Source: Acidimicrobiales bacterium
GTDB lineage: Bacteria > Actinomycetota > Acidimicrobiia > Acidimicrobiales > SZUA-35
Reading direction: 5' to 3'
Assembly: GCA_013003325.1 (NCBI GenBank)
Contig: JABDJU010000003.1
Span: 1-7,868 of the forward strand
DNA: 7,868 bases
Shown here: positions 1 to 5,795 of the stretch, piece by piece
Numbering within the stretch: position 1 is the stretch's first letter
How the letters are laid out: each line of letters opens with the position of its first letter
Made by a program: the position numbers and the translations under genes
Notes under the pieces: generated by a model
What the model was told of the DNA's origin: nothing
Databases searched by the model: none
Seen by the model: only the letters and a program-made list of their open reading frames with translations

Positions 1-1
1 C

Positions 2-928
2 GTCACCGGTGGCTCGATCACGATCGACGCCGGCTCAGCTTCCGACGACGGAAGGGCCATCCAAGGTGATGTGATGGTGGTTGTCAGTGACGGCGTGATC
101 GACGCGACCTCCGTGGACGATGCGATCCACTCGAACAACGAAATCACCGTCGACGGAGGAACCTTGACGCTCGCTTCCGGCGACGACGCAGTGCACGCCG
201 ACTATCTCGTCACCATCAACAGCGGCTCGATCACGATCACCGAGTCGTTCGAAGGCATCGAGTCCGAGGTCATCGTCATCAACGACGGCTTCATCGACAT
301 CACCTCCAGTGACGACGGCCTGAACGTCGCCAGCGCCGAGGCGGCGGCTGCAACCGCAGTTGCTGTCGGCGGACGAGGCGGCGGTGGCCCCGGTGCTGAG
401 GTCGTCGGCGACTACTACATCTACATCAACGGCGGAACCACCGTGATCAACGTTCTGGGCGAGCTTGCCGAACAGGGTGACGGCATCGATGCGAACGGCC
501 ACGTCGAGATGACGGGCGGAACCGTTGTCGTGAGCGGGCCGACCGACACCCGCAACAGCGCACTCGACTACAGCGGAGGAACCTTCACCATGTCCGGTGG
601 AACGCTGATCGGCACCAACATCGACGGCCGGAACTCCGAGGGCATCGGATTCGGCTCGACCCAGGCGTCGTTGTACCTCACCACCGGCTCGACCATCAGC
701 GCCGGCACCGTGGTTCACATCGAGAGCACCGACGGAGAGAGCCTGGTCACCTTCGAGCCGGCCAATGAATACAGCGTGATCGTGTTCTCGTCACCCGATC
801 TGGTCGACGGTGAGACCTACAACTTGTATCTCGGCGGGACGGTCACCGGTGATTCGGCCTCCGACCTCTACGAGGACTCGGCCTACTCAGTCGGAGTGCT
901 CGCCGGCACCGCGACGGCCAGCCTGTAG
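2..928 (+). CDS. Cthe_2159/DUF4353-type beta-helix carbohydrate-binding protein, C-terminal part (5' end outside window)
   Basis: The frame is open from the left edge, so the true start and any signal peptide lie outside; 308 residues are visible. The chain is rich in Asp, Gly, Thr, Ser and Ile and shows a recurring acidic turn: DDGRAI (from residue 15), DDAIH (39), GDDAVH (60), SFEGIE (82) and SDDGLN (103), about 21-24 residues apart. These turns alternate with strand-like stretches such as EITVDGGTLTL. This is the pattern of the Cthe_2159 family (DUF4353), right-handed beta-helix proteins that bind acidic polysaccharides and calcium, usually at the cell surface. A Gly/Ala-rich insert (residues about 111-135) interrupts the helix. 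Further turns follow at GDGIDANG (159) and NSALDY (185), then a C-terminal beta-rich segment without an anchor. Family assignment is by motif recognition. The ligand is unknown; a plain adhesin or structural beta-helix is the alternative. The gene converges on the photolyase gene. Confidence 0.8.
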   Translation, partial: VTGGSITIDAGSASDDGRAIQGDVMVVVSDGVIDATSVDDAIHSNNEITVDGGTLTLASGDDAVHADYLVTINSGSITITESFEGIESEVIVINDGFIDITSSDDGLNVASAEAAAATAVAVGGRGGGGPGAEVVGDYYIYINGGTTVINVLGELAEQGDGIDANGHVEMTGGTVVVSGPTDTRNSALDYSGGTFTMSGGTLIGTNIDGRNSEGIGFGSTQASLYLTTGSTISAGTVVHIESTDGESLVTFEPANEYSVIVFSSPDLVDGETYNLYLGGTVTGDSASDLYEDSAYSVGVLAGTATASL

Positions 929-934
929 AGCCTC

Positions 935-979
935 GAGACGCGTCGGAAGTGCTGCTCTCCAACACTTCCGACGCGTCTC
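935..979. terminator. Perfect 17-bp inverted repeat between convergent genes, candidate bidirectional terminator
   Basis: The arms are GAGACGCGTCGGAAGTG (935-951) and its exact reverse complement (963-979), with an 11-base loop. The hairpin begins 6 bases after the stop of the beta-helix gene and 34 bases from the stop of the convergent photolyase gene, where a terminator for both would be expected. There is no T-tract on either side, which is common in high-GC Actinobacteria. It could instead be a mobile palindromic repeat or a structured 3' end that protects the mRNA. Confidence 0.65.
954..969 (+). repeat. Copy 1 of a 16-base intergenic repeat
   Basis: GCTCTCCAACACTTCC occurs here and again, identical and in the same orientation, at 3674-3689. 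This copy spans the loop and the first 7 bases of the right arm of the hairpin at 935-979. Both copies are non-coding. Function is unknown; chance cannot be excluded, though a 16-base match in a window this size is unlikely. Confidence 0.5.
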
Positions 980-1012
980 ACCGGTTGGTGCGCAGTGCAG
1001 CGACCGGAAGGG

Positions 1013-2587
1013 TCAGATGGTTCCCTCCTGAAGCGCCGCCCGAACCTCGACAGCTCGTTCACGAACCGCAGCCAGGTCTTTCAGCCTCCGCATACCGGCG
1101 AGCTGGCGGGCCATCCGGTGGTTACCTGCCAACGCTGTTTCGTTGCGGGCGAGAAAGTCCCAATAGAGCGTGGTGAACGGACATGCCTTTTCACCCACAC
1201 GCTTCCTCGGGTCGAATTGGCAGCCCTTGCAGAAGTCGCTCATTCTATTGATGTAGGCACCACCGGAGGCATAGGGCTTGGTGGCCATCCGTCCGCCGTC
1301 GGCGTGGAGCGCCATTCCGATCACGTTCGGAACCATCACCCACTCGGCGCCGTCGACGAAGCTCGCCCACATCCACTGGGTCATCGCCTGTGGATTGACC
1401 CCGGCAGTTAGTGCGAGATTGCCGAGCACCATCAGACGTTCGATGTGATGGGCGTAGCCGTGTTTTTCGACATTGCCGACCACGCTGGCGACGCAAGCCA
1501 TGTGGGTTTGGGCGACCCCGGTGAAAGACGGGGGGACGGGTAGCTCAGCATTGAGTGCATTGGCCGATCGATAGTCGGGCATCCACAGCCAGTACAGGCC
1601 CCACACGTATTCCCGCCAGCCGATCACCTGGCGGATGAACCCCTCCACCGAGTTGATCGGGGCCTCACCGGCCCGGAAGGCCGCCTCGGCCGCTTCGACG
1701 ACTTCGAGCGGATGGAGGAGTCCGAGGTTCATCGATGATGAGAGCACCGAATGGGCGAGCTTCCACTCGCCGTCGAGCATGGCGTCTTCGTGCGGGCCGA
1801 ACGGGCCGAGCCCGACCTCGATGAATTCCTTCATTCGGTGGAGCGCCTGCTGGCGAGTGACGGGCCACGTGCCGTCAGGTTCAGCACCCCAGACGTCGTC
1901 GGGGAGGCGGTCGATGATCGACTGATCGATCGCGTCGAGATCGAACCGGTCGATCCCCGGCCAGCTGCGCCCGTCGGTCGGTGGCGGTTCGCGGTTCTCG
2001 TGATCGAAGTTCCACTTCCCACTGGCGGGCATCTGTTCCTCGGGACCGGGATCCATCAGAAGATCGAGTCGGACTCGCTGCCAACGGTAGAAGTCTTCCA
2101 TCTTGAAGCTGCGACGGTCCTCGGCCCAGCCAGCGAAGTCTTCATAGCTGCAACAGAACTGGCTGTTCGGTTGCACCTCGACCCCGGCCGACTCGAGCAT
2201 CGCCCTTCCGTCCCAGCTCATCGGCTCCATAGCGATGACTCGATCCACGTCGAACTCGTCCACGTGCTCACGAAGGCCGGCCGGCAGTGATTCTGTGAAG
2301 CGGTAGTCGACGTCGAAGCCCTCTTCTCGCAGCTCCTCGGCGAAATGAGCCATCGCCGAGAGCACCAGGTGCAGCCGTTGCCGGTGCCAACGTTTCGAGG
2401 CGATCTTGGACTCGCTCTCGACCAACAACACGCGGCAGTCGCCTGGCGATCGAGATGCGAGTGGGCCGACCGACCGATTCAGCTGATCGCCGAGTACCCA
2501 GACGGTTTCTCTCGGTCCCGAATCTGACACCGCCGCAGTATCGCCTACCGAGTGGCCGCTTGGGTGAGTCAGGCGGCTGACGCCCAT
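1013..2587 (-). CDS. FeS-BCP family cryptochrome/photolyase (PhrB-like, deoxyribodipyrimidine photolyase-related)
   Basis: The 524-residue protein fits the iron-sulfur bacterial cryptochrome/photolyase group, which binds FAD and a [4Fe-4S] cluster and, in Agrobacterium PhrB, repairs (6-4) photoproducts with light. The N-terminal alpha/beta domain starts at ETVWVLGDQL (residues 27-36) and runs to about 200. The helical FAD domain follows. Four cluster cysteines are present, C365, C453, C456 and C469, with the same spacing as PhrB C350, C438, C441 and C454. The HHxxR motif of this group is H380-H381-R384. The segment EWVMVPNVIGMALHADGG (415-432) is also typical. The positions of the PhrB electron-transfer tyrosines appear to hold M406 and A414 here. 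The ATG at 2587 overlaps the upstream gene by 19 bases and has no clear Shine-Dalgarno sequence. A GTG at 2530 (V20), just before the conserved domain, is a possible shorter start. DNA repair is more likely than pure light sensing, but the exact lesion is not shown. Confidence 0.93.
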   Translation of the reverse strand: MGVSRLTHPSGHSVGDTAAVSDSGPRETVWVLGDQLNRSVGPLASRSPGDCRVLLVESESKIASKRWHRQRLHLVLSAMAHFAEELREEGFDVDYRFTESLPAGLREHVDEFDVDRVIAMEPMSWDGRAMLESAGVEVQPNSQFCCSYEDFAGWAEDRRSFKMEDFYRWQRVRLDLLMDPGPEEQMPASGKWNFDHENREPPPTDGRSWPGIDRFDLDAIDQSIIDRLPDDVWGAEPDGTWPVTRQQALHRMKEFIEVGLGPFGPHEDAMLDGEWKLAHSVLSSSMNLGLLHPLEVVEAAEAAFRAGEAPINSVEGFIRQVIGWREYVWGLYWLWMPDYRSANALNAELPVPPSFTGVAQTHMACVASVVGNVEKHGYAHHIERLMVLGNLALTAGVNPQAMTQWMWASFVDGAEWVMVPNVIGMALHADGGRMATKPYASGGAYINRMSDFCKGCQFDPRKRVGEKACPFTTLYWDFLARNETALAGNHRMARQLAGMRRLKDLAAVRERAVEVRAALQEGTI

Positions 2588-3579
2588 TCGAGTTTGTAGG
2601 CGAGATCGTGGCCAGCTTGTTCTGAGTAGTCCTGGATCGACTTGCGAGCGAGCTTCAGCGCGATCGATCCGGGCAGCATGTCTGCGATACGGCCCATGAT
2701 CGTCCGATCCTCATCGACGGGGGCCGACCTGCCGCTGGGGAATGTGACGTCGACCTTCGCCTGGCGCTGACCGGCTCGATCGAGCAGGTTCGACAGCCGC
2801 TGGAACATCTGGAGCAGCGGGTCGGCCCGGTGGGTTCCCCAGTTCGCCGCGGGCATGAAGTCGACAAAGTGCATCAGGTGGTAGTTGAGGTTGATCCACA
2901 GGTTCTCGGCGTCGATCGTGAGCGGTTCGTTGTCGATGACCCGGTTGAGATGCAGGGCCTCGAGCCTGTCGAGGCGATGGATGTTCTGTTCGAGTTCGGT
3001 GAGGAAGTCGTCGTTGTAGAACAGTCGCAGGGTGGAGGGGAACACCTCTACCTGGAGGGCTTCGAAGTCGGTGAGAAGCCCCTTCAGTTTGGGGATCTTC
3101 GATGCCTCCATCGCGAATGTGTTGGTGGCGGTCCCCATGATCGAGTGCAGTAGGGCGACCTTGGGGGAGTTCCCGCGGTAATAGTGGGCGGCATAGTCGT
3201 GGCAGAACACCAGATGTTCGAGAAACGTGCCATCGGCGTGCTCCATACTGAAGTCGCACTCGTGCACCAAGAAATCGACCAGTCGCTGGTCGATCTCCGG
3301 CGCCGGTTGGGCGGCTTCGGCATCTGCGTAGGCGCTTTCAACCTCGGCCGCCGCGTTGCTGTCCCATACCGCCTCCTTGCCGAGCTTCTCGGCCATGAAC
3401 AGCTTGGGCACGCCCTCCAGACCCCCAAAGATCGTGCGACCCATGTCGAAGTCGGCCATACGTTCGACCCGCACTCGCCCGGCATGGTCGAATGCGCCAC
3501 CTCGTGCGATGGCGGCCTTACGTTGCACGTTCAGCGTCGCCTTCAGACCAGCGCCCTCTGTGGTTGCGTTCGTGCTCAT
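2569..3579 (-). CDS. Uncharacterised protein with an HD-like (DUF6817-type) histidine pattern, first gene of the photolyase operon
   Basis: This is a soluble, mostly helical protein of 336 residues with no signal peptide or membrane segment. The central part carries H114-x-x-G117-T118, H122 and H127, then LLHSIMGT (residues 143-150). That order (H-x-x-GT, HL, later LHS-x-x-GT) recalls DUF6817-type, HD-domain-like metal-binding proteins; this is from memory of the motif and is moderate evidence only. An aromatic, His-rich stretch at 226-250 (NLWINLNYHLMHFVDF and following) may form another part of a pocket. The ATG at 3579 is chosen because a GAGAGGA ribosome site lies 4 bases upstream. A longer reading from GTG at 3651 would run through the likely -10 box and has a tail of poor quality. 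The stop lies inside the photolyase gene, implying coupling. A role in photolyase function or light/DNA-damage response is inference from position. Confidence 0.8.
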   Translation of the reverse strand: MSTNATTEGAGLKATLNVQRKAAIARGGAFDHAGRVRVERMADFDMGRTIFGGLEGVPKLFMAEKLGKEAVWDSNAAAEVESAYADAEAAQPAPEIDQRLVDFLVHECDFSMEHADGTFLEHLVFCHDYAAHYYRGNSPKVALLHSIMGTATNTFAMEASKIPKLKGLLTDFEALQVEVFPSTLRLFYNDDFLTELEQNIHRLDRLEALHLNRVIDNEPLTIDAENLWINLNYHLMHFVDFMPAANWGTHRADPLLQMFQRLSNLLDRAGQRQAKVDVTFPSGRSAPVDEDRTIMGRIADMLPGSIALKLARKSIQDYSEQAGHDLAYKLEWASAA

Positions 3580-3583
3580 GGAG

Positions 3584-3590
3584 TCCTCTC
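3584..3590 (-). promoter_or_regulatory. Ribosome binding site fixing the start at 3579
   Basis: Read on the minus strand, GAGAGGA is followed by CTCC and the ATG. The core GAGG stands 6 bases from the start codon. It supports ATG 3579 over the in-frame GTG at 3651. Confidence 0.7.
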
Positions 3591-3619
3591 GATGCTGTGA
3601 GTGCCTGCGATTCTCATGG

Positions 3620-3625
3620 ACCCTA
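3620..3625 (-). promoter_or_regulatory. Candidate -10 box (TAGGGT) of the HD-like/photolyase operon
   Basis: On the minus strand, ACTAGGGT stands about 40 bases before the ATG at 3579, giving a leader of about 30 bases that contains the ribosome site. No good -35 hexamer is visible. The expected spacer is instead covered by an imperfect dyad, GTGCGGCG (3626-3633) with CGTCGCAC (3644-3651), 8 pairs with one G-T. This could be an activator or repressor site at a regulated promoter. The same TAGGGT hexamer serves the divergent gene at 3720. Confidence 0.4.
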
Positions 3626-3673
3626 GTGCGGCGTAGGTTCTGTCGTCGCACGAGCTCATCCCGGCGAATCGGC

Positions 3674-3689
3674 GCTCTCCAACACTTCC
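3674..3689 (+). repeat. Copy 2 of the 16-base intergenic repeat
   Basis: It is identical to 954-969. Here it lies in the divergent promoter region, ending 8 bases before the candidate -35 box of the F420-type gene, and is not part of an obvious hairpin. It might be a protein-binding site or a remnant of a dispersed element. Confidence 0.5.
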
Positions 3690-3697
3690 TACCCAGG

Positions 3698-3725
3698 TTG
3701 TCCGAATCAGCCGTGCCAGTAGGGT
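3698..3725 (+). promoter_or_regulatory. Candidate promoter of the F420-type gene, leaderless geometry
   Basis: TTGTCC (3698-3703) and TAGGGT (3720-3725) are 16 bases apart. The -10 box sits at -12 to -7 relative to the A of the ATG at 3732, so transcription would start at or next to the start codon. That is the usual signature of leaderless actinobacterial mRNAs. The GGG of the -10 box could also act as a weak ribosome site if transcription starts further upstream. Confidence 0.55.
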
Positions 3726-3731
3726 CGATTC

Positions 3732-4163
3732 ATGGCTCTCGACATCGATGAAGCACTTGAATGGGCGGCGGGCCGAACGCCTGCGGTCCTGATCACTATC
3801 AAGCGTGATGGCAGCCCACAGTCGAGCGATGTTGCGTTCGCAGTTATCGACGGAGAGATCGTGATCTCCATCACCGACGATCGAGCCAAGACCGCCAACA
3901 TGCGGCGTGACCCGCGGGTCGTGCTGCACATCACTTCACCGGCGGAGTGGTCGTACGTGTCGTTCTCGGGCGAGGCGGTGTTGAGCCCGGTGGCGGGCGA
4001 CCCTCACGATTCGACCGTCGATCAGCTCGTGCAGTATTTCGAACGGGTCACGGGCGGCGCTCATCCCAACTGGGACGAGTACCGCTCGGCGATGGTCGAC
4101 GACAAACGACTCGTCGCCCGCCTCCGCCCCACTCGTGCCGTCGGCCAGATACGGCCGCGCTGA
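3732..4163 (+). CDS. PPOX-class F420-dependent split beta-barrel protein (Rv1155-like, FDOR-B type)
   Basis: The protein has 143 residues, the usual length of the small cytoplasmic split-barrel (pyridoxamine oxidase-like) F420-binding proteins. Family hallmarks are visible: A18-V-L-I-T-I-K with RDGSPQSS (residues 25-32), VIDGEIVISI (38-47), DRAKTANMRRDPRV (50-63), a basic cofactor-phosphate-binding stretch, and WSYVSFSGEA (73-82). Members bind F420H2 and reduce small substrates; one subgroup reduces biliverdin. The substrate here cannot be told from sequence. FMN or heme use is the alternative, but the RxKxxNxRRDPR pattern favours F420. The gene is divergent from the photolyase operon and ends 18 bases before the convergent CNNM gene. 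Its promoter appears leaderless. Confidence 0.88.
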   Translation: MALDIDEALEWAAGRTPAVLITIKRDGSPQSSDVAFAVIDGEIVISITDDRAKTANMRRDPRVVLHITSPAEWSYVSFSGEAVLSPVAGDPHDSTVDQLVQYFERVTGGAHPNWDEYRSAMVDDKRLVARLRPTRAVGQIRPR

Positions 4164-4181
4164 ACGTCTAGAAGATCTCGC

Positions 4182-5339
4182 TCAGGTTTCGGAGGGCGGC
4201 TTCTCGCCAGTGAGCCCGAGGCGGATCGCAGCGTCGCGTTCGGGATCGTCGAGTAAGCCGAGCTGACCTGCCCGATCGCGCCACCGATCTCTGGCCAGCA
4301 CCTGCATGTCTTCGTTCTTGTCGGTCTCGTCGGTGATCTCCAGGCCCAGAAGCGTCTCGATCACGTCTTCCATGGTGGCGATGCCGGCCGTGCCGCCGTA
4401 TTCGTCGACCACGAGGGTGATGTGCTCCCGTCCGTCGACCATTCGTTCGAAGACTTCGAGCAGCGACTGGTTGGCCGGCACGGCCACGATGTCGCGCCGG
4501 AGTTCGGCCAACCGTGTGGTGTGGGCGTCGTCGGCAACCTTGGCCAGTGCATCGCTGAGCAGCACGTAGCCGGTGATGTGATCGCGGTTCTCGGTGTAAA
4601 CCGGGTAGCGGGAGAACGGGCGCTTTGCGGCCACGAGTTCGTCGACGGGAGCAGACTCGGGGAAGGCGACCAGCACCGTTCTCGGTGTCATCACGTCGGA
4701 GGCACGGAGGCTTTCGAACCGGAGCAGGCTCTTGAAGAGGTGCGCCTCCTGATCGCGGAACACGCCTTCTTCGGCACCGATGTCGGCCAGTGCTGCCAGC
4801 TCTTCGCGGCTCACGTCGCCGCCCTTTTCGCCCCTGGTGAGGAACTTTGAAAACCACTGCGACATGAGCACCAGCGGATACAGCACATAGATGAGCGGCT
4901 TCAGCATGCGGGCCACCAGCGGTGCGAGGCTTCGCCAGTACACAGCACCCAAGGTCTTGGGAATGATCTCGCTGAGCACCAGGATCCCGAGTGTCAGGAT
5001 GGCGGAGAAGATGCCGATCGCACCGCTACCGAAATAGGCGGCGGCCTCGGCGCCCGCTCCGGCTGCTCCGATCGTGTGGGCCACGGTGTTCAGCGTCAGG
5101 ATTGCGGCAAGGGGGCGATCCACATCGGCTTTGAGTTCGCGCAGGCGCCCCGCAACCTGCGGTTTGGTGGATTCGAGCGCACCGATGTAGGCCGGCGACA
5201 CGCTGAGCAGCACCGCCTCCATGATCGAGCACAGGAACGATACGCCGATCGCCAGTGCGATGTAGACGACCAGGAGCGTGAGCGATCCGGAGCCCCCGCC
5301 ACCCTCAGCCGAGACGGTGACTGCCAGTAGATTCAGCAC
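4182..5339 (-). CDS. CNNM/CorB-type magnesium (divalent cation) transport or efflux protein, DUF21 plus CBS pair
   Basis: The integral membrane protein has 385 residues. The DUF21 domain covers residues about 18-165 with hydrophobic segments near 20-46, 76-100, 106-125 and 140-160. Conserved membrane residues are visible: S38-x-x-E41, N84 in LTLNTVAH, and SEIIPK (123-128), which contains the helix-breaking proline. A linker with SREELAALADIGAEEG (177-192) precedes the CBS pair: CBS1 begins near ASDVMTPR (213-220) and CBS2 ends at VDEYGGTAGIATMEDVIETL (311-330), the loop linked to Mg-ATP binding in this family. The chain stops about 50 residues after CBS2, so the C-terminal CorC_HlyC domain of many relatives is absent. 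The start is GTG; no ribosome site precedes it, and TAGGCT lies 7 bases upstream. It follows the 89-aa gene on the same strand after 103 bases. The direction of transport is not decided by sequence. Confidence 0.9.
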   Translation of the reverse strand: MLNLLAVTVSAEGGGGSGSLTLLVVYIALAIGVSFLCSIMEAVLLSVSPAYIGALESTKPQVAGRLRELKADVDRPLAAILTLNTVAHTIGAAGAGAEAAAYFGSGAIGIFSAILTLGILVLSEIIPKTLGAVYWRSLAPLVARMLKPLIYVLYPLVLMSQWFSKFLTRGEKGGDVSREELAALADIGAEEGVFRDQEAHLFKSLLRFESLRASDVMTPRTVLVAFPESAPVDELVAAKRPFSRYPVYTENRDHITGYVLLSDALAKVADDAHTTRLAELRRDIVAVPANQSLLEVFERMVDGREHITLVVDEYGGTAGIATMEDVIETLLGLEITDETDKNEDMQVLARDRWRDRAGQLGLLDDPERDAAIRLGLTGEKPPSET

Positions 5340-5346
5340 AAAAGCG

Positions 5347-5352
5347 AGCCTA
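5347..5352 (-). promoter_or_regulatory. Candidate -10 box (TAGGCT) of the CNNM gene
   Basis: On the minus strand, TAGGCT is followed by CGCTTTT and the GTG start, so the transcript would be leaderless or nearly so. The bases before the GTG have no purine-rich ribosome site, which fits. There is no convincing -35 hexamer. Confidence 0.35.
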
Positions 5353-5392
5353 GAACAGTGCGGGGGTCCTTATCGGCATCGGCCCCGACAGA

Positions 5393-5413
5393 CGTAGGCA
5401 CGACGTGCCAACG
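5393..5413. terminator. Small hairpin after the 89-aa gene, weak terminator candidate
   Basis: CGTAGGCAC (5393-5401) pairs with GTGCCAACG (5405-5413) around a 3-base loop, with one mismatch. It lies 30 bases past the stop of the 89-aa gene and 54 bases before the CNNM start. There is no T-tract. The rest of the 103-base gap (5340-5442) shows nothing else apart from the CNNM -10 box. Confidence 0.3.
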
Positions 5414-5442
5414 CAGGAATGATGCGCGTGGATTCGAGGGGG

Positions 5443-5712
5443 CTAGGTGACGGCGTCCGCGTGCTCAGCTGTGTCGGAAACCGCCGGGGCCTCCTCGTCG
5501 TTTCTTGATGAGTTGAGCCCGTCAAGTTCGGCGATCAGAGCGTCGATTGCACCGGCGTCGATCGCATCGCCGGAGTGCTTCCGATACGTGAGGTCGCCGA
5601 GTGCGTGAAGCAACTCGTTGCGCTTGCGGCCATCCTGAAACGCTTGAAGTCGTTCTTTGCTTGAGCCCATGAGGCTTTGGGTCATTTGCGTAGCTTGGTT
5701 GATGAAGTTCAC
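5443..5712 (-). CDS. Small uncharacterised helical protein (89 aa), divergent from tetR
   Basis: I do not recognise a named family. The 89-residue protein has no membrane segment, no signal peptide and no cysteine. Residues about 3-45 should be helical and end in LLHALGDLTYRKHSG (34-48), which resembles small actinobacterial helical proteins of the type that carry an 'ALG-x-L-x-Y' segment. Residues 49-65 look like a second helix (IDAGAIDALIAELDGL), and the tail (66-89) is acidic and probably disordered. The GTG start at 5712 is chosen because AAGGAG lies 7 bases upstream; the longer reading to 5754 would run into the promoter. Its promoter faces that of tetR across paired operators, so it is the likely regulated target. 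Function is unknown. Confidence 0.8.
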   Translation of the reverse strand: MNFINQATQMTQSLMGSSKERLQAFQDGRKRNELLHALGDLTYRKHSGDAIDAGAIDALIAELDGLNSSRNDEEAPAVSDTAEHADAVT

Positions 5713-5719
5713 TTGATTT

Positions 5720-5725
5720 CTCCTT
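5720..5725 (-). promoter_or_regulatory. Strong Shine-Dalgarno sequence deciding the GTG start at 5712
   Basis: AAGGAG on the minus strand, 7 bases before GTG. It is the best ribosome site in the window and contrasts with the leaderless-looking neighbours. Confidence 0.85.
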
Positions 5726-5740
5726 GAAGTGGCTAGGTAC

Positions 5741-5770
5741 ACGGTACAACGCAACCTTGACGTACGTCAA
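5741..5770 (-). promoter_or_regulatory. Candidate promoter of the 89-aa gene
   Basis: On the minus strand TTGACG (5765-5770) and TACCGT (5741-5746) are 18 bases apart. The -35 lies inside operator 1. The start of transcription would fall about 20 bases before the GTG, leaving room for the ribosome site. Confidence 0.5.
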
Positions 5771-5771
5771 G
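5756..5771. promoter_or_regulatory. Operator 1: perfect 16-bp palindrome, probable TetR-family binding site
   Basis: CTTGACGTACGTCAAG is a perfect palindrome with core GACGTACGTC. It covers the -35 box of the 89-aa gene. Length and symmetry suit a TetR-type dimer, and the neighbouring tetR gene is the obvious source of the binding protein. Binding is inference. Confidence 0.75.
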
Positions 5772-5776
5772 TAAGT

Positions 5777-5795
5777 CCTTGACGTACGTCCAAGG
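5777..5795. promoter_or_regulatory. Operator 2: same 10-bp core with near-perfect flanks, probable TetR-family binding site
   Basis: The same core GACGTACGTC (5781-5790) is flanked by CCTT and CAAGG; symmetry is perfect except for one extra base in the right flank. Its centre is 22 bp from that of operator 1, about two helix turns, and 13 bases (CTTGACGTACGTC) are repeated directly. It covers the -35 box of tetR. Confidence 0.75.

Noticed and set aside
35..718. Long minus-strand open frame opposite the beta-helix gene
   Set aside because: Its Val/Asp/Gly-rich translation mirrors the repetitive opposite strand; it has no ribosome site and no recognisable domain.
1751..2290. Plus-strand open frame of 179 codons inside the photolyase gene
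   Set aside because: The opposite strand encodes conserved photolyase sequence with intact cluster cysteines; this is an antisense shadow of GC-rich coding DNA.
3580..3651. 24-residue N-terminal extension of the HD-like protein from GTG 3651
   Set aside because: The extension is Arg/His-rich, runs through the probable -10 box, and the ATG at 3579 has a good ribosome site.
4168..4857. Arg-rich minus-strand frame overlapping the CNNM gene
   Set aside because: It is an out-of-frame reading; the CNNM frame has clear DUF21 and CBS motifs throughout.
5713..5754. Longer start for the 89-aa gene
   Set aside because: The extension covers the -10 region, while AAGGAG is correctly spaced for GTG 5712.
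5756..5795. CRISPR-like or tandem repeat reading of the paired palindromes
   Set aside because: There are only two copies, each palindromic and overlapping a promoter element; operators explain them better.
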